A DNA stretch of 64,000 bases from Aselliscus stoliczkanus (GCA_033961575.1 CM066737.1:103816709-103880708), one strand, 5' to 3'. Positions 45,745 through 59,499 are shown, numbered from the stretch's first letter. Numbers and translations are program-made. Notes: generated from the sequence alone by a model not told the origin.

Positions 45745-48215
45745 TTTTGCACCATTTACATTTCCATCTGTTTTCTAATAGTAAATGAAATGATTTTTAA
45801 AATATTTTTCCTGATAACCAGTAGTTTACAAAGTTATTTTACTTGTAATCCGATACTTTCCTTTTAATAGTGCCTGTTAGATTTCTTAGGAAACCATCAT
45901 ATCATTTGCCAATCAGTTCCAATATTTACATACTTCTTTACTTTTTAAGGCTTCCTGCATTAGCCAGAACTCTGAAGAAATGAAAATAGCATCTCTTCCT
46001 TGAGAGGGGGTAAGCTGTTGGCTAGTGTTTACTCTTAGAGTTGTAATTTTGACTGCAGGTACTTTGCATGTAATCCTTCCTGCTGCCTGTCCTATATCAG
46101 AGCACCTCCCTATATCAGAGCGACGTGCACTCAGGGCTTTTAAGGGACATGTTTTGACAGTCGTTCGGCCTAGTGGTGAGATTGATGGAGGGAAGGAGGA
46201 AAAGGAGCAAGCAAGCAAGGCAGGGTGTGAAGTACCTCTTAGGGGTCAATTGTCCCCCACAATTTTTAGTAATTGTAGCAACAGTTTTTAAAACAAAGCG
46301 AATTTGAATGTTTCACATTTTTATGTCTGGTCATAATGCCCCATCATTAAGCAGAGTGGAATGAAGTGCTCCCCGCACCATACCTGTGCCCGAAGGGAGG
46401 CTGGAGGCTGTCCTCCATTCCCTCGCTGCGTCTAGCCCAGGGCCACATCTCACACACTCCTCTGTCCTCAGCGACAACCCGCTTCACGTGACCAGGCCAA
46501 CATGGGTCCACACAGCGAGGATTATAGATGACAGCAGGGAGCTTGTTTGCCTCCTCTTACTCTTATGAGGAATGCCTTTCGATGCCTTAGAAAGAAGTAG
46601 CCAGGGGAATTTGCTCCCTCTGCCCTCACCTTTCCTGTTTTGACATCACCATGCAAGCTCCGAGAAGCTAAGATCTAGTCACCCTAGTTATCAGGTGAGT
46701 TCTCTCTTCTACCTTCACCCTGCACCATCCCCTTTACATCATCTTTGCGTGTGGTACAAGTGTTTATTGGAGTGCCTTGGGCTGGAAACTCTGTGGAGCA
46801 AGGGGCTGTACTTTAGTTTTTCTCTTCTGTGCTCTGCGACACCTGTAATAATTATCACCCTAAAATTAACCCAATCCATCAGATGTCGTGTTAGGTCGCC
46901 CTTTGGAGTTTTCTGTTTCTTTTTTCCTGGCTGATCCTGGCTGGAATGGCCTGGCACTAAACTAAATTTAACACGTGTACAATGAGAAGATTTTTGCCTC
47001 ATTTATCTAGGACTCTGATGCTCTGGTATTTTCAACCAGCCTGGCTGTGATAGCTTAAGTTGCTTAGTAACAAGCTGAAGACCAGCTCCAGAGTGGAACC
47101 TAAAGAAACCAGGTTCCTTAATAAAGAAAGAGACAGCCAGGAGCTGGCAGGTGTAGGGTCACATATGGGCTGCATCCTCACACCTCTGAGGATGTGACTG
47201 TCACGTCTTTTGTTAAGCTGCTGAAACCCTCCATCTGTAAAATGGGCCTGACATTGGCCAGTGAGTCCCTCTGGCACGCACTGTGAGGGTTAATAAGGAA
47301 CCCAGGAAGCTGCCTGAATCCTTCAGAATAAATGCACATGAGAAATGTGTTGGATTCATAATAATTTGGTGTGAGCACAGAGATAACATTGGAAAATGGG
47401 ATCAGCTAAATTGCCAACCTCAAGATTCTAAGGCAAATAGAGTCATGTCAGCTTTCCTACTTGCCTTATAGATGAAATAGCTGTTTATATAATCTCAAAG
47501 ACAGAAAGTAGTGATAAATGCATTGAAAACTGAGGGAAACTGCATCAAGGTATTCAACACAACCTGAGTTATAATGTGTGAGGCCAGTCCACGCATGTGG
47601 AATATACTCAGCACGAATCTGACAAAGCTTTTTTTAGAGAAGCCTGTCCCTTGAAGGAGTAGAAGCTCATGATACAAGATGTATAGTGCCATGAACAGAA
47701 TACAAAAATGGCTCCATTTGGCTTTCAGTCACCTCTCTGGATGCCGAGGTGGAATTTGGGGTCACTTGAGCCAGCCTGCCTTACCTAGGGTTCAAGGCCC
47801 TCTGACACCCCTACAACTGCGCATCCTTTTTTCCCCTCACTATCATTTCCCCATGCAGACCTTGCATTTCCTTCATGCTGGTTGGTTTCTTCTCTCCCCA
47901 AATTCACTGAACTCTTCACAGCTGCAAACGTAAAGGCTCAGACACTTCCGCTTTTACGTTTTTTTCATAGTCTCTTGGATGATCAGAAACAAAATCATCC
48001 TGAAAAGTCCCAGTTGAAGCCTTTCTTTGTAAAATGGACTGTTTTATTTCCCAGGCCTGCCGTCGTTATAAAGCCCCTGAGGTATCACCAGGCATCAAGA
48101 AGGTTGAATTTTTCTCTCTGCTGTTTTCTTTGTATACTTAAGGCCAGTTACTTCATCTCTCTCAATCTCAGATGCTCATCTATAGAACAGATAATAAGAC
48201 ACTCAAAGGTTGTTG
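45745..48215. other. Intergenic: no feature recognised
   Basis: Includes a moderately GC-rich patch at 46050-46560 with a duplicated TATATCAGAGC near 46092-46122. No convincing gene or transposon. Confidence 0.5.
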
Positions 48216-48297
48216 AGAAGATTAAATAAGGATATATATGTGTAATATATATGAACACATATATCTTTATGTGTAAAGATAGATATAGATATATATG

Positions 48298-48301
<4 letters not shown>

Positions 48302-48336
<35 letters not shown>
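48302..48336. repeat. (TA)n microsatellite
   Basis: Uninterrupted TA run, with further TATA-rich text at 48230-48300. Confidence 0.95.
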
Positions 48337-48338
<2 letters not shown>

Positions 48339-48339
48339 A

Positions 48340-49635
48340 GAAATTTCATAAATTCTAAGTGCTCAATAATCTTGTTATTGATAGCACTGAAGTGCATGCA
48401 TGTGCCCTCCTCTCTCCCTCCCCCCCACCTCCCTTTTCTAGCTCTCATAGCAATCATGACAGCTTTTCAAGATACTACAATGGGTCTCTATATCACCTAA
48501 CAAAATAGATACTATGTAGATGTGTTCCTTTGGAGGGGATTTGAAATCAGATTCAAAAGTAAAACATATTGTCCACTAGCTGCATTAGAATTTCCTATAA
48601 TATTTGGAGAATCCAGCCACTCTGTGTGTTCCTCCACTCCTTGCTGAGATCATTTGTTAATCGCAAGTGCAAACAGCATGATTATGAAATAAGGCAAAGA
48701 AACATTCTACATTTTTTGGAAAAGAATTCCTTGGTTTTATCTTAAGGGGACAAGTTTTAATTGTCTTATATTGAATATTTCTAAGTAGTGCGCACCTATT
48801 ATAAGAGAAAAACATGAAAAGCTACAATCCTAGAGAGACCACTTTCCACACAACACTCTCCAGGGCTCTTAGGCCATCTGGGCATTGGGAGTCTCGTTGT
48901 ACAGAGACTCGGCTGCCTTGGCTAAATCTGATCCCCCATCAAGATCTCAGAAAGACGTTCATTCAGTCACTTGGCCTGAAACTGCTGCTGAAATTTCAGC
49001 CACTTGAAGTGACATAGGAAACCAAGTCCCTGCACTTAGCATGGAAGATGAAAGGAGGAATCAGACAGTGGCCTGATTGCAGGGCAAGTGCTGTGGCGCG
49101 CTCACCCTCGGAACACCATGGAATTTCTAAAGGTTGCCCTGACCCAATGTTAGTTTTCTTCTAATAGAGGAACTGCTGGAAATTCCCTTCTCTTGCCCCA
49201 TAAAACGCATCTGGGTGCTGCTATGGGGGCAGGTGATTCCCACAGCCCACTAACTCCAGTGACACGGGACTTTGAAGATTTGCCCTTTTCTTTTCTTTTT
49301 TGATTTAAAATAAAAAGCAGCACCGGGTCTCTTCTCCTCCCGGTATGCCTAGGACTTTCCTGGCTTTAGCACTCCCTAGTCCTGGAAAACCCTGCAGTCC
49401 CTGGGAACACAGAACAGCTTCCTTATCCATATAGCCAGGAGTGGGGAATGTCACATGGCCACCAACTGCTTTAAACAGTGTAAGACTTCGACTCATTCAA
49501 TTTAGAAAAATCCAGAAAAAGCAGTTTTCTGGTCAACCCACAATCCTAATGCTATCCCAGATTCATCTTCTCCAATTCAATAGTTATAATTATTTTTGAG
49601 GCAGGAACCCTTTTGAAAAACTGATGAAACTTGTG
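48340..49635. other. Intergenic: no feature recognised
   Basis: Mixed composition with short open frames; nothing I can assign. Confidence 0.5.
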
Positions 49636-49639
49636 GAAC

Positions 49640-50215
49640 CTCTTCTTAGATAAAAATCTCTGCATATTCACATTATATTGAAGTGTAGCATACATAAAGC
49701 ATATTAATCAAAAGGCTACAGCTTGATAATTTCCCAAAACCAAACATGCCAATATCAAGAATACCCAGATCAAAAAATAGGGCATCATCAGCACCCCAAA
49801 GGGCCTCTTTCCCCTTTCAGTTACTAGCCCACCAGGGATAAATGCTATCCCAACTTCTAATACCTTAATTAACTTTTACCTGCTTTTGAATTTCATATAA
49901 ATGAAATCATCTAGTATGTACACTTCTATATTTGGCTTCTTAAAATTCAACACTATGCTTGTGAGAGTAGACCATATTATTATGTGTAGTTGTGTTACAT
50001 TAATTCCCATGTATATTCCATTGTATTAACATACCAAATTTTATTTCTCCATTCTATTGTTGATGGACATTTGGACAGTTTTTAGATTTGGACTATTGTG
50101 AATAGTATTGCTACACACATTTTCATGCATGTTTTTTAGTGAACCAACTATGCATTTCTGTTGGATATAAACCAAAAAGTAGAGTGGCTGGGTTCTAGAA
50201 TAGGCATATATTCAG
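49640..50215 (-). mobile_element. Old L1 3' region, antisense
   Basis: Antisense L1 text: AATTTCATATAAATGAAATC, TTCTCCATTCTATTGTTGAT, GGACATTTGGACAGTTTTTA, TATTGTGAATAGTATTGCTA, ATAAACCAAAAAGTAGAGTG. Confidence 0.75.
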
Positions 50216-50224
50216 CCTTAGCAG

Positions 50225-51010
50225 ATACTGTTTTTTTATTTCATTTATTTTTTAAATTTACATAGAGTCAATTTTGTTTTGGTGTAAAGTTCTGTGAGTT
50301 TTGACAAATGCATGGAGTCATGTAACCACTACCACATCAGGATTAAACAATAAAAATTGCCCCAAATTTTCTCATGCTGCCTCTTTATTCTCAGCCCCTG
50401 ACACATGCTTTTCCCTGACAAACTACTGATCATTCTCTCTATAGTGTTGCTTTTTTCAAAATGTCATGTAAATGGAACTATATACAATATGTAACCTCTG
50501 TTAGACTGGTTCCTTTCATTTGGCACAGTATATTTCAGACTCATTTTTGTTGTGTATATGTACTTAATTCATTCCTTTTTATTACTTAGTAGCATTCCAT
50601 AGTATGGATCACAATTTGTTAATTCATTTATCTGTTGAAAGACATTCCTTTTTTCCTCTAAGTCTTCTATAAAAGTACAGGTTTTTGTGTGAAGGTACTT
50701 TTTCATTTCTCTAGAATAATCACTGAGGATTGTTGGTGTGTTTTGTGCTTTGCTTACCTTTATAAGAAACTGCAAAATTGTTTTCCAGAATGACTGTCCC
50801 ATTTCGAATTCCCATCAGTAATATATGAGAGCTGCAGCTGCTCTGTGTCCTCACCAGCACTTGGTATTGTCGGGTTATTTCATAAACCATTCTGATAGTT
50901 GTGCAGTGATATCTGATTGTGGTTTTCATGTACATTTCCTTAATGACTATCATGTTGAACATATTTTCACGTGCGTATTTGCCATCCTCAGATAGTTACT
51001 TTATGTATTC
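50225..51010 (-). mobile_element. Second old L1 3' region, antisense
   Basis: A second start of the same kind of text: GTGTAAAGTTCTGTGAGTTT then TGACAAATGCATGGAGTCAT, TCATTCCTTTTTATTACTTA, GTAGCATTCCATAGTATGGA, TTTATCTGTTGAAAGACATT, CAGCACTTGGTATTGTCGGG. Repetition of the same L1 region next to 49640-50215 indicates two separate insertions. Confidence 0.78.
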
Positions 51011-51019
51011 TGGCCAGGG

Positions 51020-51695
51020 TTTAGTTGTAATTCTTGGGAGGATAGGGTAAAGTGTGCTTACTCCATTTCAGCCAGACCCGGAAGTCCACAATACCTATGG
51101 AATTGAATTTGAGTATTTTCCTCAGAGGATGTGCTTTAGACAGCACAGAAAAGCACAGAAACAAATGGGACATTAACAGCACAAGGATGCCAGATGATAG
51201 GAATACATCTCAGGGGCACCTCTTCTTTCAGTCATGTCTCCCAGTTTGTTGAGAGCCTGTGTTTTGTATGATAAGCCCCTACAAACTTCCAGTGGGCAAA
51301 ATAACTTCTGTGAGTTCATTAAAAATGCACCCCATCCCTGTTTCCTGGTTGTCAACCCATTTTGCTTTCTAAGGACACAAGTTTACCCATCTCCCTTAGG
51401 TTATGGTATTTTAAACTGTTATCGTAGAAAGGACCTGGGTCTCCCTCTATTTTGTCCTTTTGCATAATTCTACTGGAAGGACATCAAGTTTGATTTGACC
51501 TAGTAGTTCTTGGGGATAGGGAAACAGGCTTTCCCTAAAGTCCATACACTTCTCAGGCTGCCTTAGCAACAGAATGGGTAGTCATGGGTCATGATGATCA
51601 GCTATGACAATACATCTGCCAAACTGGAGCCAGTCTCAAAACATACTATTTCTGGTGTAGGTAGGGCTGAAGTTTTAAGATGCCCAAGAAGAAGA
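51020..51695. other. Intergenic: no feature recognised
   Basis: No repeat or gene that I can support. Confidence 0.5.
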
Positions 51696-51699
51696 GGGA

Positions 51700-51848
51700 A
51701 AAGTGGTTCAAATATATGGTGATGGAAGAACTGACTGTGGGTGATGAACACACAATGCAGTATACAGATGATGCTTTATAGAAATGTACACTTGAAACCT
51801 ATATAATTTTACTAACCAGTGTCACCCCAATAAATTTAATTTAAAAAA
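51700..51848 (+). mobile_element. L1 3' tail, bat type
   Basis: GATGGAAGAACTGACTGTGG then GTGATGAACACACAATGCAG, ATACAGATGATG, AGAAATGTACACTTGAAACC, TGTCACCCCAATAAATTTAA. The longest of the sense copies. Confidence 0.88.
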
Positions 51849-51947
51849 GATGCCCATCCATCCTCACTGATTAGGCAGGATTACGTGAACCCACAAGTAC
51901 AGGATGTCAGGTATTTGGAATGGCTCCGTCAATTCATTAGGTCTTTA

Positions 51948-52135
51948 GAATAGCACTACTCAAAGTGTGGCCTGAACACAGTAGCATCATCATCACCTGG
52001 GAACTTGTTAGAAATCCCAGTGCTTACGCACCTCCTTCTGACTCAGACCCCTGGGGGGTAGACACAGAAATCTGTACCTCACTGGGCTTTCCAAGGAATT
52101 CTCATGCATTCTGAAGTTGAAGAACCACTGATTAG
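51948..52135 (+). mobile_element. MER5A hAT DNA transposon
   Basis: Almost full-length: CTACTCAAAGTGTGGCCTGA, ATCATCACCTGGGAACTTGT, TAGAAATCCCAGTG, ACTCAGACCCCTGGGGGG, GGAATTCTCATGCATTCTGA, AGTTGAAGAACCACTG. The ends are inverted (CTCAAAGTGTGG / TTGAAGAACCACTG). Confidence 0.88.
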
Positions 52136-52139
52136 TAAC

Positions 52140-55100
52140 ATACTTCCCACAAAGCTGAATTTCAAAGTCAGAAAGTTTAAATGAGCCGCCTCTCCTGATA
52201 TTTTCAAATTTCTACTGAGTGTTGATCTATTACTCTTGAGGACCAGACTTCCCTAAAGCTGCACCTAAAAAAGGAAGAACAAAAATGGCTTCAGTAACAG
52301 CAGTGAACAGACTCCCAGCTTCCAGGAGAGTGTGTGGGGCCTCCTTTTCCAGTCATAGGTGGTAAAATGTTATTGTGCAGTGCAGGAAAAAATACAACCC
52401 TATTTTTGAGCTATCTTAAAGGAAATGCACCCAATAAAGTAATTTTTAAATGAACACAGTTATTTTCCTTATAATTCATGTTTTAAAAATGATATTCAGA
52501 ACACATGAGGAAAAAGAAGCAAAGCTATCTGTGGTGTATTTCCCTCAGGAAAGATATTATTTTCTGAGCATAAGACCATGGCAAAGCGAGCAAGTTCTAT
52601 AGCAATTCTGACGATAATCTCAATTTTGAGCCTAGTTAAAAGCATTCCAAGAGCTGAAATCATGTAAACTGGCAAACTGACAAAAAAGACGGAAGCTGTC
52701 TTCTAAATTGGTCTCGAATTGGTCAGATGCTGTTAATAAATATTTATTGAGTACTTATTATGTGCAGAGTGTGTGCTTCATGCTGAAGCTGACCATCATT
52801 ATACCAATTTGGAAGTATGATAAGTCACCTTATAAACTGTCCACCAAAACCCATGTAGGCGATGAAAGGCGATACTTCCCACTTCGCTACCATCTCCCCA
52901 CTCCCCATCAATGTGTGTTTTCTTCCACAGGAAGCTGATACTACTGGTTTAGCATCAGGGCCACAGCATGTTCATTGTTTCTTTGTTTCATCCAGCCATG
53001 GAGACTGTGATTCACCCTCCCCACTCCCGGTTATTACCAAGAGCATGCATCTTGCAAACTGATGAATTGAAATCCGAGGTGCAAAGTGTGGACGTGGAAC
53101 TAAGCTAAAGGAGATTATTATACAGAAGGAATTTATTTGGGGGAGAATTGTCTGTCCCTGCTGTTCAAACTGTAAACACCAGTTATATATCATATAATAC
53201 TTTTAACTGTTTTTCCAATTAATTTCTCTGTGAAAAATTAATCAGCAGTGAATTAGTCATCACATCTTATCTTGTTCTTGGGATTGGAGCCCAGGTACAT
53301 CACTGGTTTCAGTCCTCGCCTTGACCCCTAAACTTCAATTGCAGCTGATTGAAGGAGGGTGGAGAATGCTGGCTCTGAAACCAGCACTGCAGAGATATTT
53401 GGCACATTGCACATGCAGCCCCTGGAGGAATCATAGCTGACTACCCATCTTCCTCCAGCTTGAATCTCAGGCAGATGAGCAGCCTGAGGAGAGGGAGAGG
53501 ATTGTTTAAAAGCTGATGGTGCTGATGAATGGATCAGCAGGGCACTGCCTCCCCCCAGGAATACCTGGGGAGGCCAAGCAGGACAGGGAATGCTTGGATG
53601 AAAGGCTGGGTAGCTACATGCCCGGGGTCCCTTGACATCTCATCATGCTTCTCTGATTATTTCCTTATGTTTGGAAAGAGATTGTGGTGCTATAGGATTT
53701 ATTTCAGGAAGAGGAGTTGGAAACAGTCCCCTCCAATGAGCCAGAGGGTTTTTCTTCGGCCGTGAGAGGGCTTTGTCTATTTGTGTCTGTCCCAGGGTGT
53801 GCTCCAGCATTATTCGAATGTCGTCACTGATCAGCAGTGGCTCCTTGTGCTCAAGGATTTGGAGAGTCCATCCATTTTCAGACATTATTTCACAAGGGAA
53901 GAGAGCCTAACTCTATATGACTAAGACCAGACTTTCCTAAGCCTCCAGGTCTGAGAACCCCTTATATCATCAGAAATACCTCTACTATGATTTCACTGGT
54001 TCATAGCATTCGTTGATTGAGAAAATAGTTGTACTAGGACAAAAAAAAATGACAATAGTTTCAGAAACCGTTTTAAATGATTTTGTATTTGATTAATCGT
54101 AACACCTGCAGACATTTTAAAGTAGCAGTCCATATGTAGAAAGACCTATTTTTATTCATTATTGAGCTGATACTCAATGAGTAGAAGGCTTAGAGTCCTT
54201 TTGCATAGCATTTAGTCTTCCTGAGAGGCCACAAAGCACGGATTTGAAACCAGTGGCTTAGACAATGAAAGCTAGCAAATAAATGAATGAATAAATACAA
54301 ATTAAATGGGGGGAAAACAAACCTGAACTTCTTAGTAAAACAAAAGGAAGTAGACCTCTTCACTGAGTCTGGAATTACAGTAATTTTGGTTGGTAAATTA
54401 TTTTGTGATAATTCATGTTACTGCTATGAACATCTGTGATGAATTTAGGGGCACTCATTGCTTTTGGGTCAACAAACTGTATTAGTAGAGCAATCAAATG
54501 AAATAAGTGTTCTTCAGAAGTCAATTTTAGCTATTAAAATGGTGATTTTAAAGATTTTTGTTTTCTCTTTAGGTATTCATGGCTGCAGACCATGCAAACA
54601 TTTGTGGCTTTGAGACATAATGTTGCCAGGATGGATACACATGCCCTAAGTGCCCTGAGCGAGGATGGAAGGTAATTTGATGCCCCTCCAATAGAACGCC
54701 TGGTGTTGATGGGATGATGCCCACTCATAAAGTGAGGGAAACATCTGTTTAAAGAGGGATGTCGGGTCCTAGAAGGGCCATGGTACAGCTATTACTCTTT
54801 AACTTTCCACTCAGCTCTGACGCACGAATCCCCATCTAGGATCTCTGGGGGGGGGGGATGGTGGGGACTCAAGTTGCTATTAAGTGGAATTTTGAGCAAA
54901 GGATCAAGCATCACCTGAGTCTTATCTTGGTTCAGCCCCACTTTTCTCTTTGAAATCCCCAAAGTCACTTGCCCACAGTGGACAATGACCAGGGAAGAAA
55001 GGTATCATTTCTTTTCAGTAAGCCTGGGCCTGAAACTCCGATGTGGAGTTTTCTATGCAGCAGGACTACAATCCATGGCTTAGACCCAAGGCGGGAGGGA

Positions 55101-55880
55101 GAGTTCATCTTTTCCCTTCATCCCAAGCCCCACCTTCAAAATGTTACCACTTTTATGGAAACTTTTAGGAATATGAGGCCACGAGTATGAGGCCAGGAAT
55201 ATTAGGAGTAGGAGTATTAGAATATTCAAGTATATGTGGGAGGAAAGAAGGGCAGGAAGCTAGAGCCCAAGGCTAGATTCCGCGCCACACGGGTAAGAGA
55301 AACAGAAATACACCATGTGCTTGACTCTCTAACACAGGGTCAAACACACACTCGAGTACTAGACTCTGAACCACTCGGATTCCTAACAGCTGCTTTGGAG
55401 AGGACCTAGAAAGCAGGTGGAAGGAGGCAGAGGTCTTCTCCTTTCTCTGTAGTACCTGTGGCTCTCATTCTAGAAGACAGACCATTGTCCGCTTATGCAT
55501 TCTATCTTGGAAGACACATAACTTTGAAAACCTTCACACAATGAAATTTTGTGGCAAATGAAATTCTGTTCACAACCTTTTTGGCACAAGAAGCTGCATG
55601 GAAACAGTCTTTGACTTCTTGAAGCAGAAGAATAATCAGGCTCATGCTGGCATGTGATGAGTTAAGTGAACTGAAATATGAAGTCTGACAAATTTGTTAA
55701 TGGAATTTCCTTTAACCAAGAGGATCAACAAAATCCATAGGAAGTAAATCTTTGCTTCATCTCCTGCTGCTGTTATTGACAGAATTATGGAGACATATTT
55801 TTTTTCCAGCAAGCCAATGAATTGCTTGATTTTATAAATAGTGGATAAAATCGTATCTAACTCTAAGGAGAGAAGAATGT
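52140..55880. other. Intergenic: little recognised
   Basis: A short L3/L2-like scrap (AATATTTATTGAGTACTTATTATGTGCAGAG) at 52737-52767 and a G11 run at 54847-54857. Otherwise unique-looking, with no supported gene. Confidence 0.5.
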
Positions 55881-55884
55881 TCTA

Positions 55885-56066
55885 GAATGGTGCTGCCCAA
55901 TAATTGGTATTGTCCAATATGGTAGCCAGCAGCCACATATAGTTATTAAGCATTTAAAATGTGACAGTATGACTGAGTAATTGAATGTTTAATGTAATTT
56001 AGTTTTAAATAATTTGATCTTAAAGACACATGTATCTAAGGACTACCAACTAGAACTGTTTCCATT
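55885..56066 (+). mobile_element. Probable hAT-type MER repeat fragment
   Basis: GAATGGTGCTGCCCAATAAT, GGTAGCCAGCAGCCACATAT, AAATGTGACAGTATGACTGA, and TTTAATGTAATTTAGTTTTA resemble a common short mammalian DNA-transposon family beginning CAGTGCTGTCCAATAG. The exact family is uncertain. Confidence 0.5.
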
Positions 56067-56079
56067 CATGGTTACTATA

Positions 56080-57590
56080 TTTTATTAAATATACCATAGG
56101 CACAAGAGAGTATATAGCGCACGACTGTATAGTTGAAATAATAAAATAATGCACATATCCTTCAACCTTTCTTGAGAAAGAGAATATTACCCAAACCTCT
56201 GAAGTTCCCCAAGTACCCCACCTGATCCTTTTGTATCCTACCCCACCTCCAGAGGTAACTATCCTTATTTTGTGTTACCATTCCCTTATTTTGTTTTTAC
56301 CAAAAATTGTATTCATTCCTAAACAAAGTTTTAGTTCCCTTCACATGTTTTTGGACATTGGATAAACGGAATTGTACTGTGTCCATTCTTTGGTCACTTG
56401 CTTTTTTACTCAATATTCTGCTTAACAGTCACCCATTATTGATGGATAGAGCTATATTTCAGTCTCACTGCTCTTATGTATATACTGATGTATTTCATTT
56501 ATATGGAAACACTGATTAGGCTTTCTTTTGTGCCCTGCTCCAGTGTATTAATAGACTATGGTTTTTTTCATCTGTTCTCCAGTCAATGGTAACAGAGTCA
56601 TTTATATTTTCTTGCTATTACAAACACTCAGAATATTTTTCACCTGTTTCTAGGGTCAGATAAGAAAGAGTCTCTGCAGAGTACATGTCTGAGAGTCAAG
56701 CTGCTAGGTAATAACAGTACATACATTTTTACTTTTTGAGGCAATGCCAAGTTGTTTTCCAAAGTGGTTGTACCAATTTACATACCCACCAATAGTTCAA
56801 GGAATGTTTGGTTCTCCACATTCTGGCAATACTCATCTTTGTCAGACATACTAATTTTTGCTTATCTGGTAGGCATAAAATGCCATCCCATGGTATCCTT
56901 CCTTAGTATCCCCAGATTATTAATGGAATCAAGGATATTTTCATTCATCTTTACTTTTGAAGTACTTGCTTGTTTGTCTTTTTTCTTTCATTGATTTGTC
57001 GGATTTTTAAAAATATTCTGATGTCAATCCTTTGCCATATGTACTGCAAGTATCTTCTCCTTATTTGTGACTTGTCTTGTACTTTTTATTGTCTATTTAT
57101 TGAACATTAATTCTTAATTTTTATGTACTTAAACGTAGCATGTATTTCCTTTTCTTTTGAATTTGTCATCTTTTTAAAGAAATCCTCCCCACCCAGAGGT
57201 TATAACACTATTCTATATTTTCTTCTTTTAGGTTTTCATTTGCCTTTGAGTCTTTTGTCCATCTGTAATTAATGTTCATGTATGATATAAAATGGGGATA
57301 CAAGTTCATTGCTTTTCATAGGAATAACTGTTCATTCCAGTTTTAGTTATTGAATAGATGAGTTATTTGCTCGCTTATTTCCCATCCCAGCTCTTACATA
57401 CGTAGTTCAGTTCTAGGCCCTCTCTTTTCATGTATCTTTGATGTCTTTTCATCTTTTTTCATGTATATGTGGTCACAATTCCAGACCTTCCTTTTTGTTC
57501 TGTTAGTCTGTTTGTATAACCCTGAGATGGTACCACAGTCTCTTAATTACTATAATATTGAAAGAAAGGAGCCAGACACAAAACAATAAT
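56080..57590 (-). mobile_element. Old L1 3' region, antisense, long
   Basis: Antisense L1 text through the whole span: GATAAACGGAATTGTACTGT, GCTTTTTTACTCAATATTCT, CAATGCCAAGTTGTTTTCCA then AAGTGGTTGTACCAATTTAC, ATACCCACCAATAGTTCAAG, TGATGTCAATCCTTTGCCAT, GAGTCTTTTGTCCATCTGTA. Diverged, with no open frame of note. Confidence 0.8.
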
Positions 57591-57719
57591 CTATGCCTGC
57601 ATTTCCATAAAACTCAAAACAGAATCTCCACATTATCTCCAGTGAGGCCTGGAGAAGGGCAAGAGATGATGTCAGAGAGGTAGTAGGCGGAACAGATAGA
57701 GAGAGAGATGGAAGTCACT

Positions 57720-57965
57720 GGAAGGTTTTCAGCAGAAAACTGACATGACCTGGCTTAGGTTTTCAAAGTATCACCCTGGAGCCTAGTTGAGAATAGACCT
57801 CTGTGAGGCAACAGTGGAAGCGGCGCTACCAGTAATGAAACCAGTGCAATAATCCAGGTGAGAGAAGATGGCAGATGTGACCAACGTGGTGGCAGTAGAG
57901 GTAGTGACATGTGGTCAGATTCCAAGTACACTACGAACATAAAGCTGATCATGTTTGCTGATGAA
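57720..57965 (+). mobile_element. Old CR1/L3-like LINE fragment
   Basis: GGTTTTCAGCAGAAAACTGA then CATGACCTGG, AGTATCACCCTGGAGCC, CAGTGCAATAATCCAGGTGA, GAGAAGATGGCAGATGTGAC, GTGGTCAGATTCCAAGTACA: the layout of a well-known old mammalian LINE 3' region, probably L3/CR1. Confidence 0.5.
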
Positions 57966-57969
57966 TCCA

Positions 57970-59495
57970 TGGTGAGGCTTAAGAGAAGAGAGACATCAAA
58001 AGAAGAAGAGAGGTATAAAGTGTGACACATTAAGATTTGAGGCTGGAATATATGTAAACTACACATACATGCATAGTGCCCAGTAGAGATTTGGAACATG
58101 ATATGTATATGTGTTTAATAAATAGTCCCTCTTTTTCCCTCATGGGGAATAAATATAAAGGACAACCTAGTTCAGACTTGAATATCCTATAGTTCCTTAA
58201 AGCCAGAGATACTCTCCCCTTCAAGTGGTGACCCTGGGCTATGATTGCCTGATAATGAAGTGCAGATGAAAGAGTAATATCTGTAATCCTTGCTTCTTAG
58301 GCAACTGATAGGCAGTAACGACACTGCCCATCTTGGGAAACAATCAGAGAAAACAAGAGAGCTGTAATGATGTTGCTTCCAAGAGGACAATTTTTTTAAG
58401 ATCAAGTGCTATTTTAACATGAGCCTAAGATCAAGTGCTATTCTAACATGAGCCTAGAGAGCTTTGAGATTCCTGTGTCTTCTGGGTATAAATAGAATAT
58501 TTGAGCCCCTTGGAAGGAAGCTTATGCATTTACCAAGATGACCATCATTTTCTGCTGCTTGTGACCAGTGAAATGCTTTCCAAATGCTTCAGTCCTTTAA
58601 GATGGATGGCTTGATATGACCTGGTTGACTATGTGACCTTCAGAAATGACAGACCCCATCAACATGACATAGTGTCTCTCCATACATCTCAATCTGCAAA
58701 GCCAGGGCCAGGCACTTGGTATTCAGCTACACATTATCAATACCAAATTCATCTGTGTGTTTGCTACAGAAGCGGTGCTTTCTCTTTCCGTGGCTTTATA
58801 ATCAATGTCTAATCAGAAGACCTGGCCAAGAACTGCATGCCCCAGTGCCACTCTCATGCCTTCTGTATCAAACATCACTCAGGTCCATAAGGGCCCAGAC
58901 AATTAAGCCCAAATTCTACTATCCATCTGGGTGGGTTATTTGCTTTTAATAATATATGGTCAGCAGCATGATGTGTTCTTGACTTGGTGTTCTTTTTAAG
59001 ATAAAAAAGAAACTACAGGGCACTAACCAGTAGTAAACATTGACTAGGTTGAAGCAAAACCCTTCTGCCTTCAACATAATGCAAAGTATGTATGAGATGC
59101 TTCAATGGGATTTGAAAATCCTTTCCATTGGCATCGTTAGTCAAGTACACAGCTATTTTTATATATCATCATGACTTCAGCTTTCGAAATCTGTAAAAAT
59201 AGTGTAAAGATGGGCCAGAGTTCAAAATAAAAGGTCTTCTCTGTCACCCACACCTTTTATAATGTGGTAAGACACTATGAAGTTCTCACACACAAAAACG
59301 CAATTGTCCTAGGGACCAGGAGGTGTAAAGAGATAACAAATGGCCCCACCATGAAGGGGTTGATTATTGTGGGAAGACAGATTTAGAAGCCAATGGGTTT
59401 TGAGATAGCAAAAGCCCAGTGATCACTTCTAGAGGGCAGTTTAGTCGTGAGTAAGACATGAATGCTATAGTCAGATGATTACACAAATTAACATT
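57970..59495. other. Intergenic: no feature recognised
   Basis: AAGATCAAGTGCTATT.TAACATGAGCCTA occurs twice in tandem at 58399-58454. Nothing else stands out. Confidence 0.5.
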
Positions 59496-59499
59496 CATC

